From the NCBI GenBank assembly GCA_001598975.1, contig BBXU01002050.1:1-37531 (forward strand): a DNA stretch of 37,531 nucleotides, in the 5' to 3' direction. Below the pieces are notes generated by a model. It saw only the letters and a program-made list of their open reading frames with translations. It was not told where the DNA came from and searched no databases. Positions within the stretch are counted from its first letter, which is position 1; the number at the start of each line of letters is the position of its first letter. The position numbers were made by a program, and so were the translations under genes. The DNA is from Parachlorella kessleri. Its lineage: Eukaryota; Chlorophyta; Trebouxiophyceae; Chlorellales; Chlorellaceae. Shown here in pieces: positions 1-9,451 of this stretch.

Positions 1-1799
1 CTTGTAGGTTCAGTACTGACGCTGGTAAACACCCCTCCAGCGTTGGCAGGCAGGTGTTGAGACAGCGATGGCAGGCGCTGGCACTGGCTTAATGCTGGGC
101 AACGTGCGTTGATCAGTGTTGACAGCCGTTAAGTCAGCACCTGTTGGGCAGCGTTGGACAACGGGTGTTGGTCAGATATATCTCTCCCATCCATTTTGGT
201 TGCATGCTGGCCAACACTGTGTTTGTCTACGCTGTACTGCCATTCGCAATAAGCCTTCGCTCGCTCAGCTCTGCATCCTTCTTACATTCTGCTGCCAATG
301 CCACCTGCCAAGTGTGAGCTGCCATGGCGCGCCAGGCAACCTTAGTCATGATTAGTCGCTGCCCTCCTTGTCTGGCATGATCAAAGCACGACCAGAATTT
401 CTATAGCAATATATAGAGCGGTGTGGTTACTAGTCAGCAGCGCTGTGATACATCGTGCGCAGCAATGGCGCGCTATGGTGGTATAGCGTTCCAGGTAGTT
501 ACGTGACAGTTGTCAATCAACTGGTGATCGAGTACATGTAGTTGCAGGCTCTGGGTAGTTACTTTAGGTTGCCGGCCCCCCTGTCCCCGGGGCACCGACA
601 ACCAACTGCCCAACGGCCATGAGGCGCGCTTTGCAGCCATGACCTTCAGCTTTGCCCGCTCCTGGCCGCTCTGTACCTATAGCGGACAGCGCAGAGGCAG
701 GTGTGCAGGGTGGCTGGTGACAGTTGCATGATGCCGGGCGGTTGATCGCAGTCCAACCAAGGCAGTTTGCAGTGCTCCAGCTCAGGAACCAGTGTCCCAG
801 GATTGCTCACTCGCTCACGGTGACTCTAGCGATGCCCAGCTAGGCAAGCATGCCTGCAGGCTTTGACCTGGCCGAAGGAGCAGGCGCTCCGGTCTTTGCT
901 AGCGGCCGCTGTGGACAGCATCAGCGTGGTCAATGCCACCGTTGCAACTCTCAGCTCGAGATAACAGACGGCAGCTTTAAGCGGCTCTCCAAGTTGGAGG
1001 CAGTGACTTGTACACTTTCAACAAGGCGGTTGCGCTTAGAATAAGGTGGGGAACTCCTGGCTTGCCAGTGCTTCCTTCACTCGATTCACCTTATGTCAGC
1101 TTGCAACCCTATAGACGTATGCGTTGGGATGTGCTCACCTCTGCCTCATGCTGCCAACTCTTGTGTTGATTTGTCCAAGATGCTCTTGGTTGGTGAAGTG
1201 GGGCGTACATCGTCACCCTATGCAGGCAATGGTGCCGCATCAGCGCCGTGCATCCCCTTAGTGCACCGCTTGCACAGCTGGGCCTTTGCCGGCCATCCTT
1301 ACTGGTGTATGCTTAAAGGGTGTGCTGACCTGTCTGGCTCGGCCAACGAATGGACACTTCGACCGCCTACTGATTGAGCAGGGCGCCGTGGCAAGCAAGT
1401 ATGTAGTCTGTGGTGACACTATTTGGAAAGACCTCAGATAAACAATGGGAGCCGTTAATTTTGTCCTGACGTCATGGCCAATTTCGTGGGTGTATGCCAC
1501 CTTCCATGTACCATAGGTGTCCTGACTTTGGCTGGGCAGTTATTGCTGGGTTTCTGCACTAAGAAGCTCGTGTTTGGCACCATTGCCATCGTGAGAAGCA
1601 GGGATGCAGCATGGGCATATTAAGGGCTGGACTGCATACCATGCCATGTAAGGAGGAACCTCTAAGGACCTGTTGTCATGCCGTGCTAAGCGTGATGTCA
1701 AGCACTACTACTGCTTAGGCTAGTAGTCATGCAATGACTAACAGCCACCATGCAGTGCCATCGTATCAATGCTACATCATCCAAGCATCGTTGCAATGC
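1..1799. other. Left edge without recognisable genes
   Basis: The first 180 bases are rich in GTTGG/CAGCG-type repeats related to those at 1800-1990. The rest contains only short open frames with no family resemblance and no phosphatase catalytic exon on the minus strand. Confidence 0.45.
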
Positions 1800-1891
1800 C
1801 AATGCAGTCCAACACCACTCCAACGCTGACACTGGGCAGCACTGTATTTACTGTAACGCCTTCCCCATGTTGGACCAACACTGATGCCTGT

Positions 1892-1968
1892 CCAACGTCT
1901 GTCCAACACCCCGTTTACTGATGTATGCCCAGCGTTAGTATTTTCACACTGGGTTGGACAGACGTTGG
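1892..1968. repeat. Inverted repeat with 16-base perfect arms
   Basis: CCAACGTCTGTCCAAC (1892-1907) and its exact reverse complement GTTGGACAGACGTTGG (1953-1968) flank a 45-base loop. Related GTTGGACA/CCAACACT fragments fill 1800-1990 and recur at 30-180. It looks like a degenerate foldback or minisatellite element that abuts the phosphatase remnant. Confidence 0.65.
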
Positions 1969-1999
1969 TGTTGACCCAATCCAAAACAGCATATGTCCA

Positions 2000-2140
2000 A
2001 TTGCCCTGCAATTTCCGGATGCGCTTTGTCAGAGGTTGGGAGTCCAGTGTACTGTCGCTCAGCAGTACAACACAAGCAGCACACGCCCTGCCGGTGGACT
2101 GCCGCATTGCTGAGTCATAGGTCTGGATGAGACTCACCAA
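2000..2140 (-). pseudogene. Degenerate start of the PAP catalytic domain, out of frame
   Basis: Directly after the last intact PAP codons, the next reading frame encodes SLIQTYDSAM and then VVLLSDSTLDS. The family's first two metal motifs normally read GDLGQTYxS and VLLxGDLxYAD at about this spacing. Removing one G near 2133 would restore GDLIQTYDS in frame with the exon. The second motif has lost its glycine and its YAD. Homology ends near 1990, where the GTTGGACAG-rich repeat begins. I read this as a frameshifted and eroded remnant. The alternative is that GTGAGT is a real donor and the resemblance is chance. Confidence 0.45.
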
Positions 2141-3310
2141 TGCGCAAAGGAAGGTTGTCCACTGTCGGTAAGGGCAGCGCCGTCACACTGAACTCCTCGC
2201 TCCATGCGAAGTAAGCCGGGTCGCCTGCAACAGGGCCAGCCTTTCACTCAACACCTCCTTCTTGCCCAAGTAACACCCAGCCTGCCCATCCACGCTACCT
2301 GCAGGCAAAATGCTCGGTAGTACTGCAGCAGCTCAAGCATGCATAGCGTCTGGCCCGCCACATCTGTCCCTAGCTGTCCATGGTCAAAAGCTTTCGAGCC
2401 AGGCAGGCATGCTTACCGACACGGTAAAAGATTGTCTCCCCAGGCTCGAGGCCCGTGACAAGCACATGGTGGATAATGGGTGATGCATATGAGATTTCGC
2501 CTAGAGAAGCATTCTTGTAAATTTGTAGGTAGGCGGTGTTGTTGGCACCATATCTTGTATCAGAGTACTGTCCGCTGGCTGGACCGTACATAACCCAGGA
2601 GCCGACGGAATCAACTGGAGGCAGGGTCACCTTGGGACCAACTAGCGCGCCTGGAACAACAGAAAGCAGCAGTGCCAGTAAGGCCGGCCTGCACCGGTGT
2701 TCGAGACCTTGGGTGCAGGGGCACTGCCAGGGCGGGGTACACCGATTTGTTGCAACGGCGCCTTGGAAGTGCCTTCCTTGGGCCTGCCACAGCCGCACTG
2801 GTCGGGAGTGCCCAAAGGACTAGGGGTGCAATACGAATGCCTATAACCAAGCAATGCTGTCTCAAGCGCACGTTACGAACGCCACTCCTGAGACTCACTC
2901 CCTGTGATCCAACTGAACACCAAAGAGCCAGGGGCCCAGTGTGTAACATGCACCTGCAGCCCAACCAGGCAGCAAAGTGAAGGCAAATAAAGACAGTGCA
3001 ACAAGCTCTCTTGGGTTTGCGAAAGGGGCACGCACAGTGGTCAGACAGGAGGTCCATTGGCACTGCTGGTGAACGTGATGGCGCTCTGATCAACCTGTTC
3101 AGGATCCACACCAAGGTCTGCTGGTGCCAGCTGACGCATGCTAAGGTCTGGGATGTAACCGGGTGGAGTATACATGGACTCGCTTGGAGGGCCGCTGAAG
3201 TTCACAGTCACCGGTGGATTGTCGGGGGAAACACGGACAAACAGCTGCCGGCTTGCCGCAGCCAAATGACATACAGCCAGCAGACACAGAACTTTGCTGC
3301 CTGAGCCCAT
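2138..3310 (-). CDS. Purple acid phosphatase N-terminal part (truncated, probably decayed)
   Basis: The metallophosphoesterase family that hydrolyses phosphate monoesters outside the cell or in vacuoles. Exon 1 starts at 3310 (MGSGSKVLCLLAVCHLAAAS, a secretory signal peptide) and runs to about 3050. Exon 2 (about 2652-2417) carries the Fn3-like PAP N-domain, with YASPIIHHVLVTGLEPGE and FYRVG and two N-glycosylation sequons (NNT, NAS). Exon 3 (2224-2138) continues as GDPAYFAWSEEF and ends LPLRI just before a GTGAGT. Exons 2 and 3 join in phase with perfect donor and acceptor; the exon 1/2 junction is unresolved, since no GT/AG pair closes the frame cleanly. The catalytic domain should follow at once, but no intact metal-ligand motifs are seen down to position 1. 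Either the gene continues beyond the window through a repeat-filled intron, or it is a pseudogene; I favour decay. Confidence 0.7.
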
Positions 3311-3390
3311 GGCGCCCACGCTCAGGAAACAAGGTGGAAGTGGCACTACTTTGAGGGCAGGTTCCTATCTCGCTTCTGAATATAGCTGGG

Positions 3391-3415
3391 AAAGGCAGGA
3401 TATATTAATTTACAA
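3391..3415 (-). promoter_or_regulatory. Possible TATA element of the phosphatase gene
   Basis: On the minus strand this AT-rich stretch reads TAAATTAATATATCC, about 90 bases upstream of the phosphatase start codon and standing out from GC-rich surroundings. The spacing suits a core promoter with a short leader. Composition and position are the only evidence. Confidence 0.3.
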
Positions 3416-3835
3416 GTGGGATGCTATGGGAGCATCTTTGGCAGCAGGCTAGGCCAGGAGGGGGGTACAAGTGCTATGTGACGGGAAGCGGGCGGACCAG
3501 GCCGACACCCGCCAGCGCGCCGTCATGGTATCTTGGACGCTGGCAGCATGGCTTTGGGCTACAGGTCGTTCGGCTTTGCTGCATGGATTTGCAGCAGGGC
3601 CAATGAGGTAACTCCTTGGTTCCATTGGCCCCAGTTAGCGTCAAGGCTTTCCCCTGCCCGAGCTGTGCGAGGCCTTGCAGCCTAGGCTGACTTGTATTAA
3701 CCGCCACCGCACTACATCCTCTGTGGTGTTGGTCCTTGTGTGCCAGACCACGCACCATGTCAGTACAATACACTCTTCCACCTCCCTGTTCGCATGGCCT
3801 GCCACCTTACCAAGAAAAGGACGAAAAGAGTTTCG

Positions 3836-3841
3836 AAAAAA
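3836..3841 (-). terminator. RNA polymerase III terminator of tRNA-Pro
   Basis: Six consecutive T on the minus strand, four bases past the mature 3' end of the tRNA. This is the standard Pol III stop signal and supports a functional gene. Confidence 0.75.
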
Positions 3842-3844
3842 GCT

Positions 3845-3916
3845 GGGGAACTGGCGGAATTGAACCGCCGACCTCTCGCACCCTAAGCGAGAATCATACC
3901 ACTAGACCAAGTTCCC
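3845..3916 (-). tRNA. trnP-AGG: tRNA-Pro (anticodon AGG)
   Basis: Intronless 72-base cytosolic-type tRNA. The acceptor arms GGGAACT and AGTTCCC pair perfectly. The anticodon stem CTCGC/GCGAG closes the loop TTAGGGT, with anticodon AGG at 3884-3882 reading CCU proline codons. The T arm is GGCGG TTCAATT CCGCC and contains the B box GGTTCAATTCC; the D arm contains TGGTCTAGTGG, the A box. The body closely matches eukaryotic nuclear tRNA-Pro. CCA is not encoded, as expected for a nuclear gene. Confidence 0.95.
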
Positions 3917-4053
3917 GGTCTACATTCCCGAGCCTGGCCCGGGCGATCGGTGCCATGTCGACATTTTCCGCTGTTTATGTCCAGGGCACTATCAAAGATC
4001 TTGGCTGTGTAGTGGGCCCCTCCATTGCGGGGGTGCCCTTAGCAGAGGCTGTG

Positions 4054-4091
4054 CGCCCCTTTTTGGGGCGAAGCCCCACAGGGCGGAGCCC
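4054..4091. repeat. Cluster of overlapping GC-rich mini-palindromes
   Basis: Three hairpins in 38 bases: CGCCCC-TTTTT-GGGGCG (4054-4070), GGGGC-GAA-GCCCC (4065-4077) and GGGC-GGA-GCCC (4081-4091). The first two share an arm and are mutually exclusive. A related hairpin, GGGGC-TTC-GCCCC, lies at 4603-4615. Palindromes of this style are abundant in organelle genomes of some green algae, so these may be organelle-derived or mobile. Confidence 0.6.
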
Positions 4092-4602
4092 CTTTGTGGT
4101 TACTCTGTGTGTGCGCGGGAACGTCAGGTGTGCGTCTGCGCTCGCGGGAAGGACATATCTGCGTTTGCTCCATTCTACGAGCTTCCATATCTCCTTCAAG
4201 CGCATTTCAACCGCCAAGGATATCACCATGGCTTGGATGGAGGGGAGGTTGGGGTGCCGGGGAGGCATCGCCACCGGGACACTCTGCCGTGGCCGGCCAT
4301 GCCCGCGGCCACGGGTCGCCTCCGCTGCCCTTGCGACTAGCATGGTGACTTATATATATGTTTGTGGCATCCTGCTCCCTGGACAACACCAGGCAACTCT
4401 CCACGGCGGCAACCCGTGGGGCACGTATGCGTTTGAATGGAGCATCTGGGTCATGGCATCTGTTGCAACCCACAAAGTCGCCAAGCCTCTGCATCCGTTG
4501 CAAGCAACTTTGAAACTGCCTTTCTAACTTTCATTTCCTTGACACTGTGGGGATTCCAGGAAATTCTATAAAATCTCAAATTCTGAAGAAGCTCCGTTCT
4601 GG

Positions 4603-4615
4603 GGGGCTTCGCCCC
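4603..4615. repeat. GGGGCTTCGCCCC mini-palindrome
   Basis: A perfect five-base-pair stem with a three-base loop. It is the reverse complement of the 4065-4077 hairpin and is likewise next to a T run (4615-4621). It belongs to the same small palindrome family. Confidence 0.55.
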
Positions 4616-4689
4616 TTTTTTGTGGCCGACTAGGCCGCCACCACTACTTGTCAAGCTTAACTTGTGGAGATCCAGTGCTCCCCCCTGAA

Positions 4690-4760
4690 TTAGTGTGTCG
4701 AGGCTACTCCAGGATAACACCGTACCACCACCTGACCATGCTGCCAGGAGCTCCCCAATA
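4690..4760. repeat. Dispersed repeat, copy 1 (related to 36085-36150)
   Basis: The stretch TCCAGGATAACACCGTACC followed by CCACCTGACCATGCTGCC closely matches TCCAGGCTAATACCGTACC and CCATCTGACCATGGTGCC inside a CDK8 intron at 36098-36142. The similarity covers about 50 bases and fades on both sides. No coding sequence is recognisable here. Confidence 0.55.
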
Positions 4761-5064
4761 GTGATGAGACCAATCAAGAGCCAGGCATTCAATTCTGCAA
4801 GAAGCACAAAGTCACAAATGTCACAATACACCATGAACAGTCCTCCTGAGCTTAACGGAACAGTTCTTTGCTGTAGGCTCCCTTTGTGCCGGCGCGTCAC
4901 CAAGCCCGTGGCGCGCCCGGAGGCATTTCGGAAGCCAGATGGAAGCACTCTTGTGGGCTGTTCGTGGTGGAATCAAAATCTCTCTATTATTATCTCTGCA
5001 AAACAGCACTTGCCTGGCTGTGTTTCGCTAGTGCTGGTGTGATCAGCGGACAGTGCAGTGGCCT

Positions 5065-6413
5065 ATGGCAATGTTGCACCGAGCAGCTGCGAGCCTGATC
5101 GGCAGGAGGGGACTAGTAGCCGTCGAAAACAGCGGACTTGCTGGTAGGCCCTTCTCCGGGGTTGTTGCCGGCCAGGTGGGTCTTGCAGCAGCGGTTGTCA
5201 TGTGCACCTCCAGTGGACGGTTGTCCCTTGCTCACACCGACAGTATCACGACTGCTACCTTCTATTAAGCAAATTGACACTCTTGTAAAGGCGAAGCTCA
5301 CAAGCCAAGCACCTCGCCTCTACCTGCAGGACACCCCTCTCAAGGCGGACCAGGTACCCAAGCAGGTCAGCGAAGACTATGGTGGCCAAGTCTCCCAGGC
5401 CCCAGGTCCGCCACTCCTGAGTGCCAGAAAGACTAACGGAATTAGTTACTTTACTTGATGCTTGGGCGGTCGCTTGGGCGGTCAAAAGTGTGCCAGCCTT
5501 TCTTGTGGGGCCGCTGTGGCTGATGCCACGGGGCCGAGCCGGTGGCTGGAAGCCTGCGCCCAACATATCTCCCCTACTTTAGAGAGAGTAACCTGCGCGT
5601 TATTGATTGATTGAATGATCGATTGAACCTGCGCAAGCACTGGCTGCCTGCACAGCCAGCTGGCTTGCCGATCGGAGAGCCACTGCTCCGCCAGTGGCGC
5701 CCCCCCTTCTCATGCTGTCGGGGGCATCTTGCTGCTTGGCGCAGAGGATGCGCAAGCGGGGCCCAAGGCAGGGGGTGCGGAGAAGGAGGAGCCTGTAGAG
5801 ATGTCTAAGGAGCAGCAGGAGAAGGAAGCAGAAGAGGACGCAGCCAAGGAGCGGGCCATGGATCCCGACTCGGGCTACATTGGCTATGGCTCAGAGCAGG
5901 TAGGTAGGCCGCTTCAGTGGCCCAGCAGGGGCTCCGGGAGGTCTTCGATGACAGGCAGATGGCAGAGAGTATGTAATGGAGGAAGCTCTGTAGTATGTAT
6001 TGTGGGCGAGGCTGGTCTGGGTGCAAGCTGTACCCATCTGTACTGTTGCCTGGGTCGTGAATGCGAGGCTGCTTAGGCGGTGTCAGTATGTTGCTAGCCT
6101 GTCGCAGGGAACAGGTGCGAATGTCTAGGCAGCTTTTCTGCTGTGTGCGCTGGCATTTGCTTGCAGGTCTGCGTCTGAAATTGCACCGCTGGGTTGTGGG
6201 AAGGTTGGGTTTGTTGTACTACAGACTGTCTGTTGATGGGAGAGGTCTTATGATCACCAAAGTCAGTCCACCAACCAGAGGTCCCTCTTATGACTGCAGG
6301 CTCATCCGGTCCCGCCCCAGGCTGATATGTACTCGGGTGGCGATCCCACAGCAGGATCCGATGCCTCAACTTCTAAGGAGGAGGAAGGCGCCAAGGGGGG
6401 GAAAGGGGCTTGA
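5065..6413 (+). CDS. Small hydrophilic protein with probable mitochondrial presequence
   Basis: Three exons (5065-5175, 5747-5899, 6321-6413), all phase 0 with canonical GT-AG introns, give 118 residues. I start at the first ATG, 5065 (MAMLHRAAASLIGRRG), because residues 1-30 form an Arg/Ala/Ser-rich amphipathic mitochondrial-type presequence. The rest is very hydrophilic: a Lys/Glu stretch (EMSKEQQEKEAEEDAAKER), then DPDSGYIGYGSEQADMYSGG, then an acidic tail ending EEEGAKGGKGA. There is no membrane segment or cysteine motif. The DP-x-SGY core loosely recalls the LEA_3/SAG21 family of plant mitochondrial stress proteins, but length and surroundings differ and I do not assign it. The phase-perfect joins argue for a real gene; the product is unrecognised. 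Confidence 0.65.
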
Positions 6414-7208
6414 TGCAATAGCTTGGGTAATGGCGTCCGAGTACACTTGTACTAGTATAGTGAGTACTTTGCATACTAATGGCGCGAGGGGCTCGTGCTG
6501 CTATGCCTGGGTGCGGCCTGGGTGCATGACTCAATCTCTTTAGGTTTCTCACTTGCGCAGAAGGGTACCTGTTTGGCCTCAGCACAAGTGATATGATACT
6601 GGGTTTGTTTCTGCGTGGCAGGCACTTAGACGCAGCTGTAGGTTTGAGATGTTATCGAACATGGCAACAACCCTCCCCTTGTGGGGTTCATTGAGAAAAC
6701 GTGGTCTGAAGCTGATGCCTGCCAATGTGCTGGAAGCCAGATGGCTATGCGGCTTTTACCTGGGACCTATTGCGCACTAGCAGTGGGTGGAGGACAGAAG
6801 GACCAACATATCAATGCGGACAGGTAGGCTAGTAACGATGGTACGAGTGGCAAATGGGAGAAAGGAAACGCTCTAATGAAAGCAGGAAGTCAGCAAGCAG
6901 CGCAACCTGCCGGTGGGGCCGGCAATACAAAAAGTCAACAACCTCTACTTGCTAACTTGTGGTGTGCCTCAAGCGGTAGCATTGGCCCGGCGAGCCAGGA
7001 AGTGAGCTGCTCAATAGCGAGGCTTGGCAGATGCTACTTCAAGGCCAACATCTTTTTATACGAGCTAGCCCCGACCCGTGACAGGTGTCCTCGCTCACAA
7101 TATGGCACATACCCCTACACCTTCCCCTTCACCAACCCTTGAAGGACCTCAATCCGTTCAGTGTCCAGCGCCACAGCAGGGACACTTGCCGGTAGGCTGG
7201 TGGCCCCC
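6414..7208. other. Convergent intergenic gap
   Basis: Lies between the 3' ends of the small mitochondrial-protein gene and the DUF4079 gene. I see no spliced coding sequence, RNA gene or repeat; the short open frames have no homology-like content and most likely belong to the two 3' untranslated regions. Confidence 0.5.
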
Positions 7209-9053
7209 TTATATGCTAAGGCCCAGCTGCAAGCCAAGGGCCGCGTGAATCAGGAACAGCGCCATGATGCCTGTCCCCAGGTATGCATGCTGCACGCAGT
7301 CAAACGCGGCTCCTCTGGGCTTTTTGCAAGGCGTGATGCAGGTACGCCAAGCTACTGGCCAGACCAGTGCTCGCCAGCCCAAGCATCATGACAGACGCTA
7401 ACGAGAGCATAAGTCTCTCCTAAGTTGTCAGTACAGCTCGCCCCTGACTCTCCCCTGTTTGCACCGCCTGCCAGCATCAAATAAACGCTGGTGACGTCAG
7501 GACGAACTGTCTGGGAGGAGAGGTGCAGTTTCGTCAGTGGTCCCGCCTTTGTGGCCTGGCAGACAAACAAGCAGATGCCAGCATGACGCCAGGCAGCGTC
7601 ACAAGGGGGGGGCAAGCAGCAGTAGGGTCTTCCTTTGCGCTGGGCTACCCCAGGATGCAACCCTCTCCACCGGTATGCCCCAACCCGACCCGGCCAGCCC
7701 GCTGTGTCACTCACCAGGCCCCTGGCATTGGAATCGTCCTCAAAGAACAGCGGCAGCATGGCCTGCAGCCCCAGCAGCACCAGGCCCCCCAGCCCGGTCC
7801 AGGCATGCGAGCTGGAAAAGATATCCTTGCCCTGCGCCAAGCGGCACGTGATACTTCCTGGTCAGAAGAATGTCCTTAAGCGTGCTCCCATGCCACCCAC
7901 GCCCAAGGTAAGCCGGTAGTACGAGTCTCGCGTGCCTAGCTCTAATGTAACACGAACTGCATCTTCCCATGGCGACTTTGCAAGTGCACTTGCAAGCTGC
8001 ATGCAACAGTATGGGACCCAACGGGTCAGTCACTAACACAACCAACGCCACCTGCCCATTGTAATCATGCGATCTGCCAGTTTGACATTCCGCTAAACCA
8101 TCTGCAGCCACACCTGCATAATCAAGCTCATGGTGCCGCCCACAGCGCCCAAGGCAAAGAAGATGGCCATGCCCAGTGCCAGCTTGGGGTGCGCATCCTG
8201 CGCTGTCTTGATCACTTCTGGGTTGTCGGACAGACGGATCTGCCAGCCCAGGTAAGTCGCACCATAGCCGCCCATGGCTGTAGCAAAGGTGTCCCCTTAG
8301 CTCACTTGTGATCAGGCACTGGTTCCAGCATTTCATGAATGGCTAAGGTTGCCGGGCACATATAGGCGATGCAAAGACAAGCTCGAAGCTCCTGTCCGCA
8401 AACTTCTAGTTGCCAGTCAGAGGATTGGCCGGCCTGCTTGGTCGGCAAGGCGTTCCCAGTGTGGCAGACAGCTGTCAGCTACACTACCGGCCTAGACTGG
8501 ACTTGCCTAGAAGCACCACAGCCATGTTGCCTGGGTGTCCTGCAGCCAACATTGCATTGTAATGACTATACTTGGGCTTCGTATCACACTATCTAGGTAG
8601 GCCGGGCATTCTGTATGCAGCCGTGGGCACAGGAAGGGTGCACTCTAATGCCCAATAACATTCAGGGTTACGAGCTTACCCCAGTGGATGAGGGGCTCGG
8701 GCAGACCAAGGCTACTGAAGTAGGCTGCGGGTCCCTCGAGAGCTGCCCTGATAGGGTTCACAGCCGCCAGTGCCAGCACTGTGAGGACATGCACGAGGAC
8801 GTCAGCACACTGCCTTGAAAGACGGGTCCTGGGACCTTGTCGGTTGCATAAGTGTCAGCCGACTTAGTGTCAAACATATGGCGGCACACTGCTGCCACCG
8901 ATCGTTCTCACTCGGTATCAAGGAGGAGTTCAGCAGCGTCTCCTTGGCCCTCTTGGGTTGATCACTGTTGCCCGTTCTTGGAACAAGCTGGTCCTGGCAG
9001 ACTGTCGGTCTCATAGCCGCGGCCCTAGCTGGCATCCTGGCCATGCCCATCAT
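7209..9053 (-). CDS. DUF4079 family plastid membrane protein
   Basis: A four- to five-helix membrane protein related to cytochrome b561-like and DUF4079 proteins of plastids and cyanobacteria; function unknown, electron transfer suspected for the family. Exons: 9053-8912, 8778-8680, 8539-8507, 8277-8114, 7831-7715 and 7289-7209. The first four joins close in phase. Residues 1-46 (MMGMARMPARAAAMRP onward) look like a transit peptide. Then come IHWGHPGNMAVVLLAMGGYG, a helix LALGMAIFFALGAVGGTM, the His motif SSSHAWTGLGGLVLLGLQ and the terminal helix HAYLGTGIMALFLIHAALGL, ending GLSI. Related proteins have about three more residues between ARGL and HAYLG; a micro-exon in the last intron (7714-7290) is likely but I could not place it. 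Intron 3 has a GC donor (G|GCAAGT). The gene lies head-to-tail behind the DUF547 gene, 398 bases away. Confidence 0.85.
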
Positions 9054-9451
9054 AGTAGCCCTCGTTCTTAACGTACTGGACAGTATCTAGGCCTGGACGG
9101 CTGCTGGTGGTAACAACGGACGGCTGGGCGCACAAATCATGGACTGGGAACCAGGACAGATGGTTGAGGTTGTGGACACATCCCTGCTGGGCATGCTGAG
9201 CATGTCTGTGGGGTTTAGAACCCTGCGCCAGCCGCCAGGCATGGGACACTTTCACTTATTCTGCCGACAAGGTAGCTGTCTTAGGGCTCTCCATACATGC
9301 TTGGCCTTCAGGGACAGGGCCTAGATGGACCAGGCTGATACAGAAACCAGCGCGACATGATACCAGTCACCAGACTACCAACTGCCACCTGTTCCTCGCG
9401 CCATGCAGGTGCAATACAAAGACACGAAGCTAGAAACCAACATCAACCGGG

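Noticed and set aside
3736..4527. 263-codon plus-strand open frame
   Set aside because: It runs antisense through tRNA-Pro; the GIEPPTSRTLSENHTTR stretch is the well-known false protein translated from a tRNA. The rest is low-complexity.
9025..9255. Minus-strand open frame as an extra 5' exon of the DUF4079 gene
   Set aside because: No splice sites link it in phase, and the transit-peptide-like start at 9053 already follows a plausible leader.
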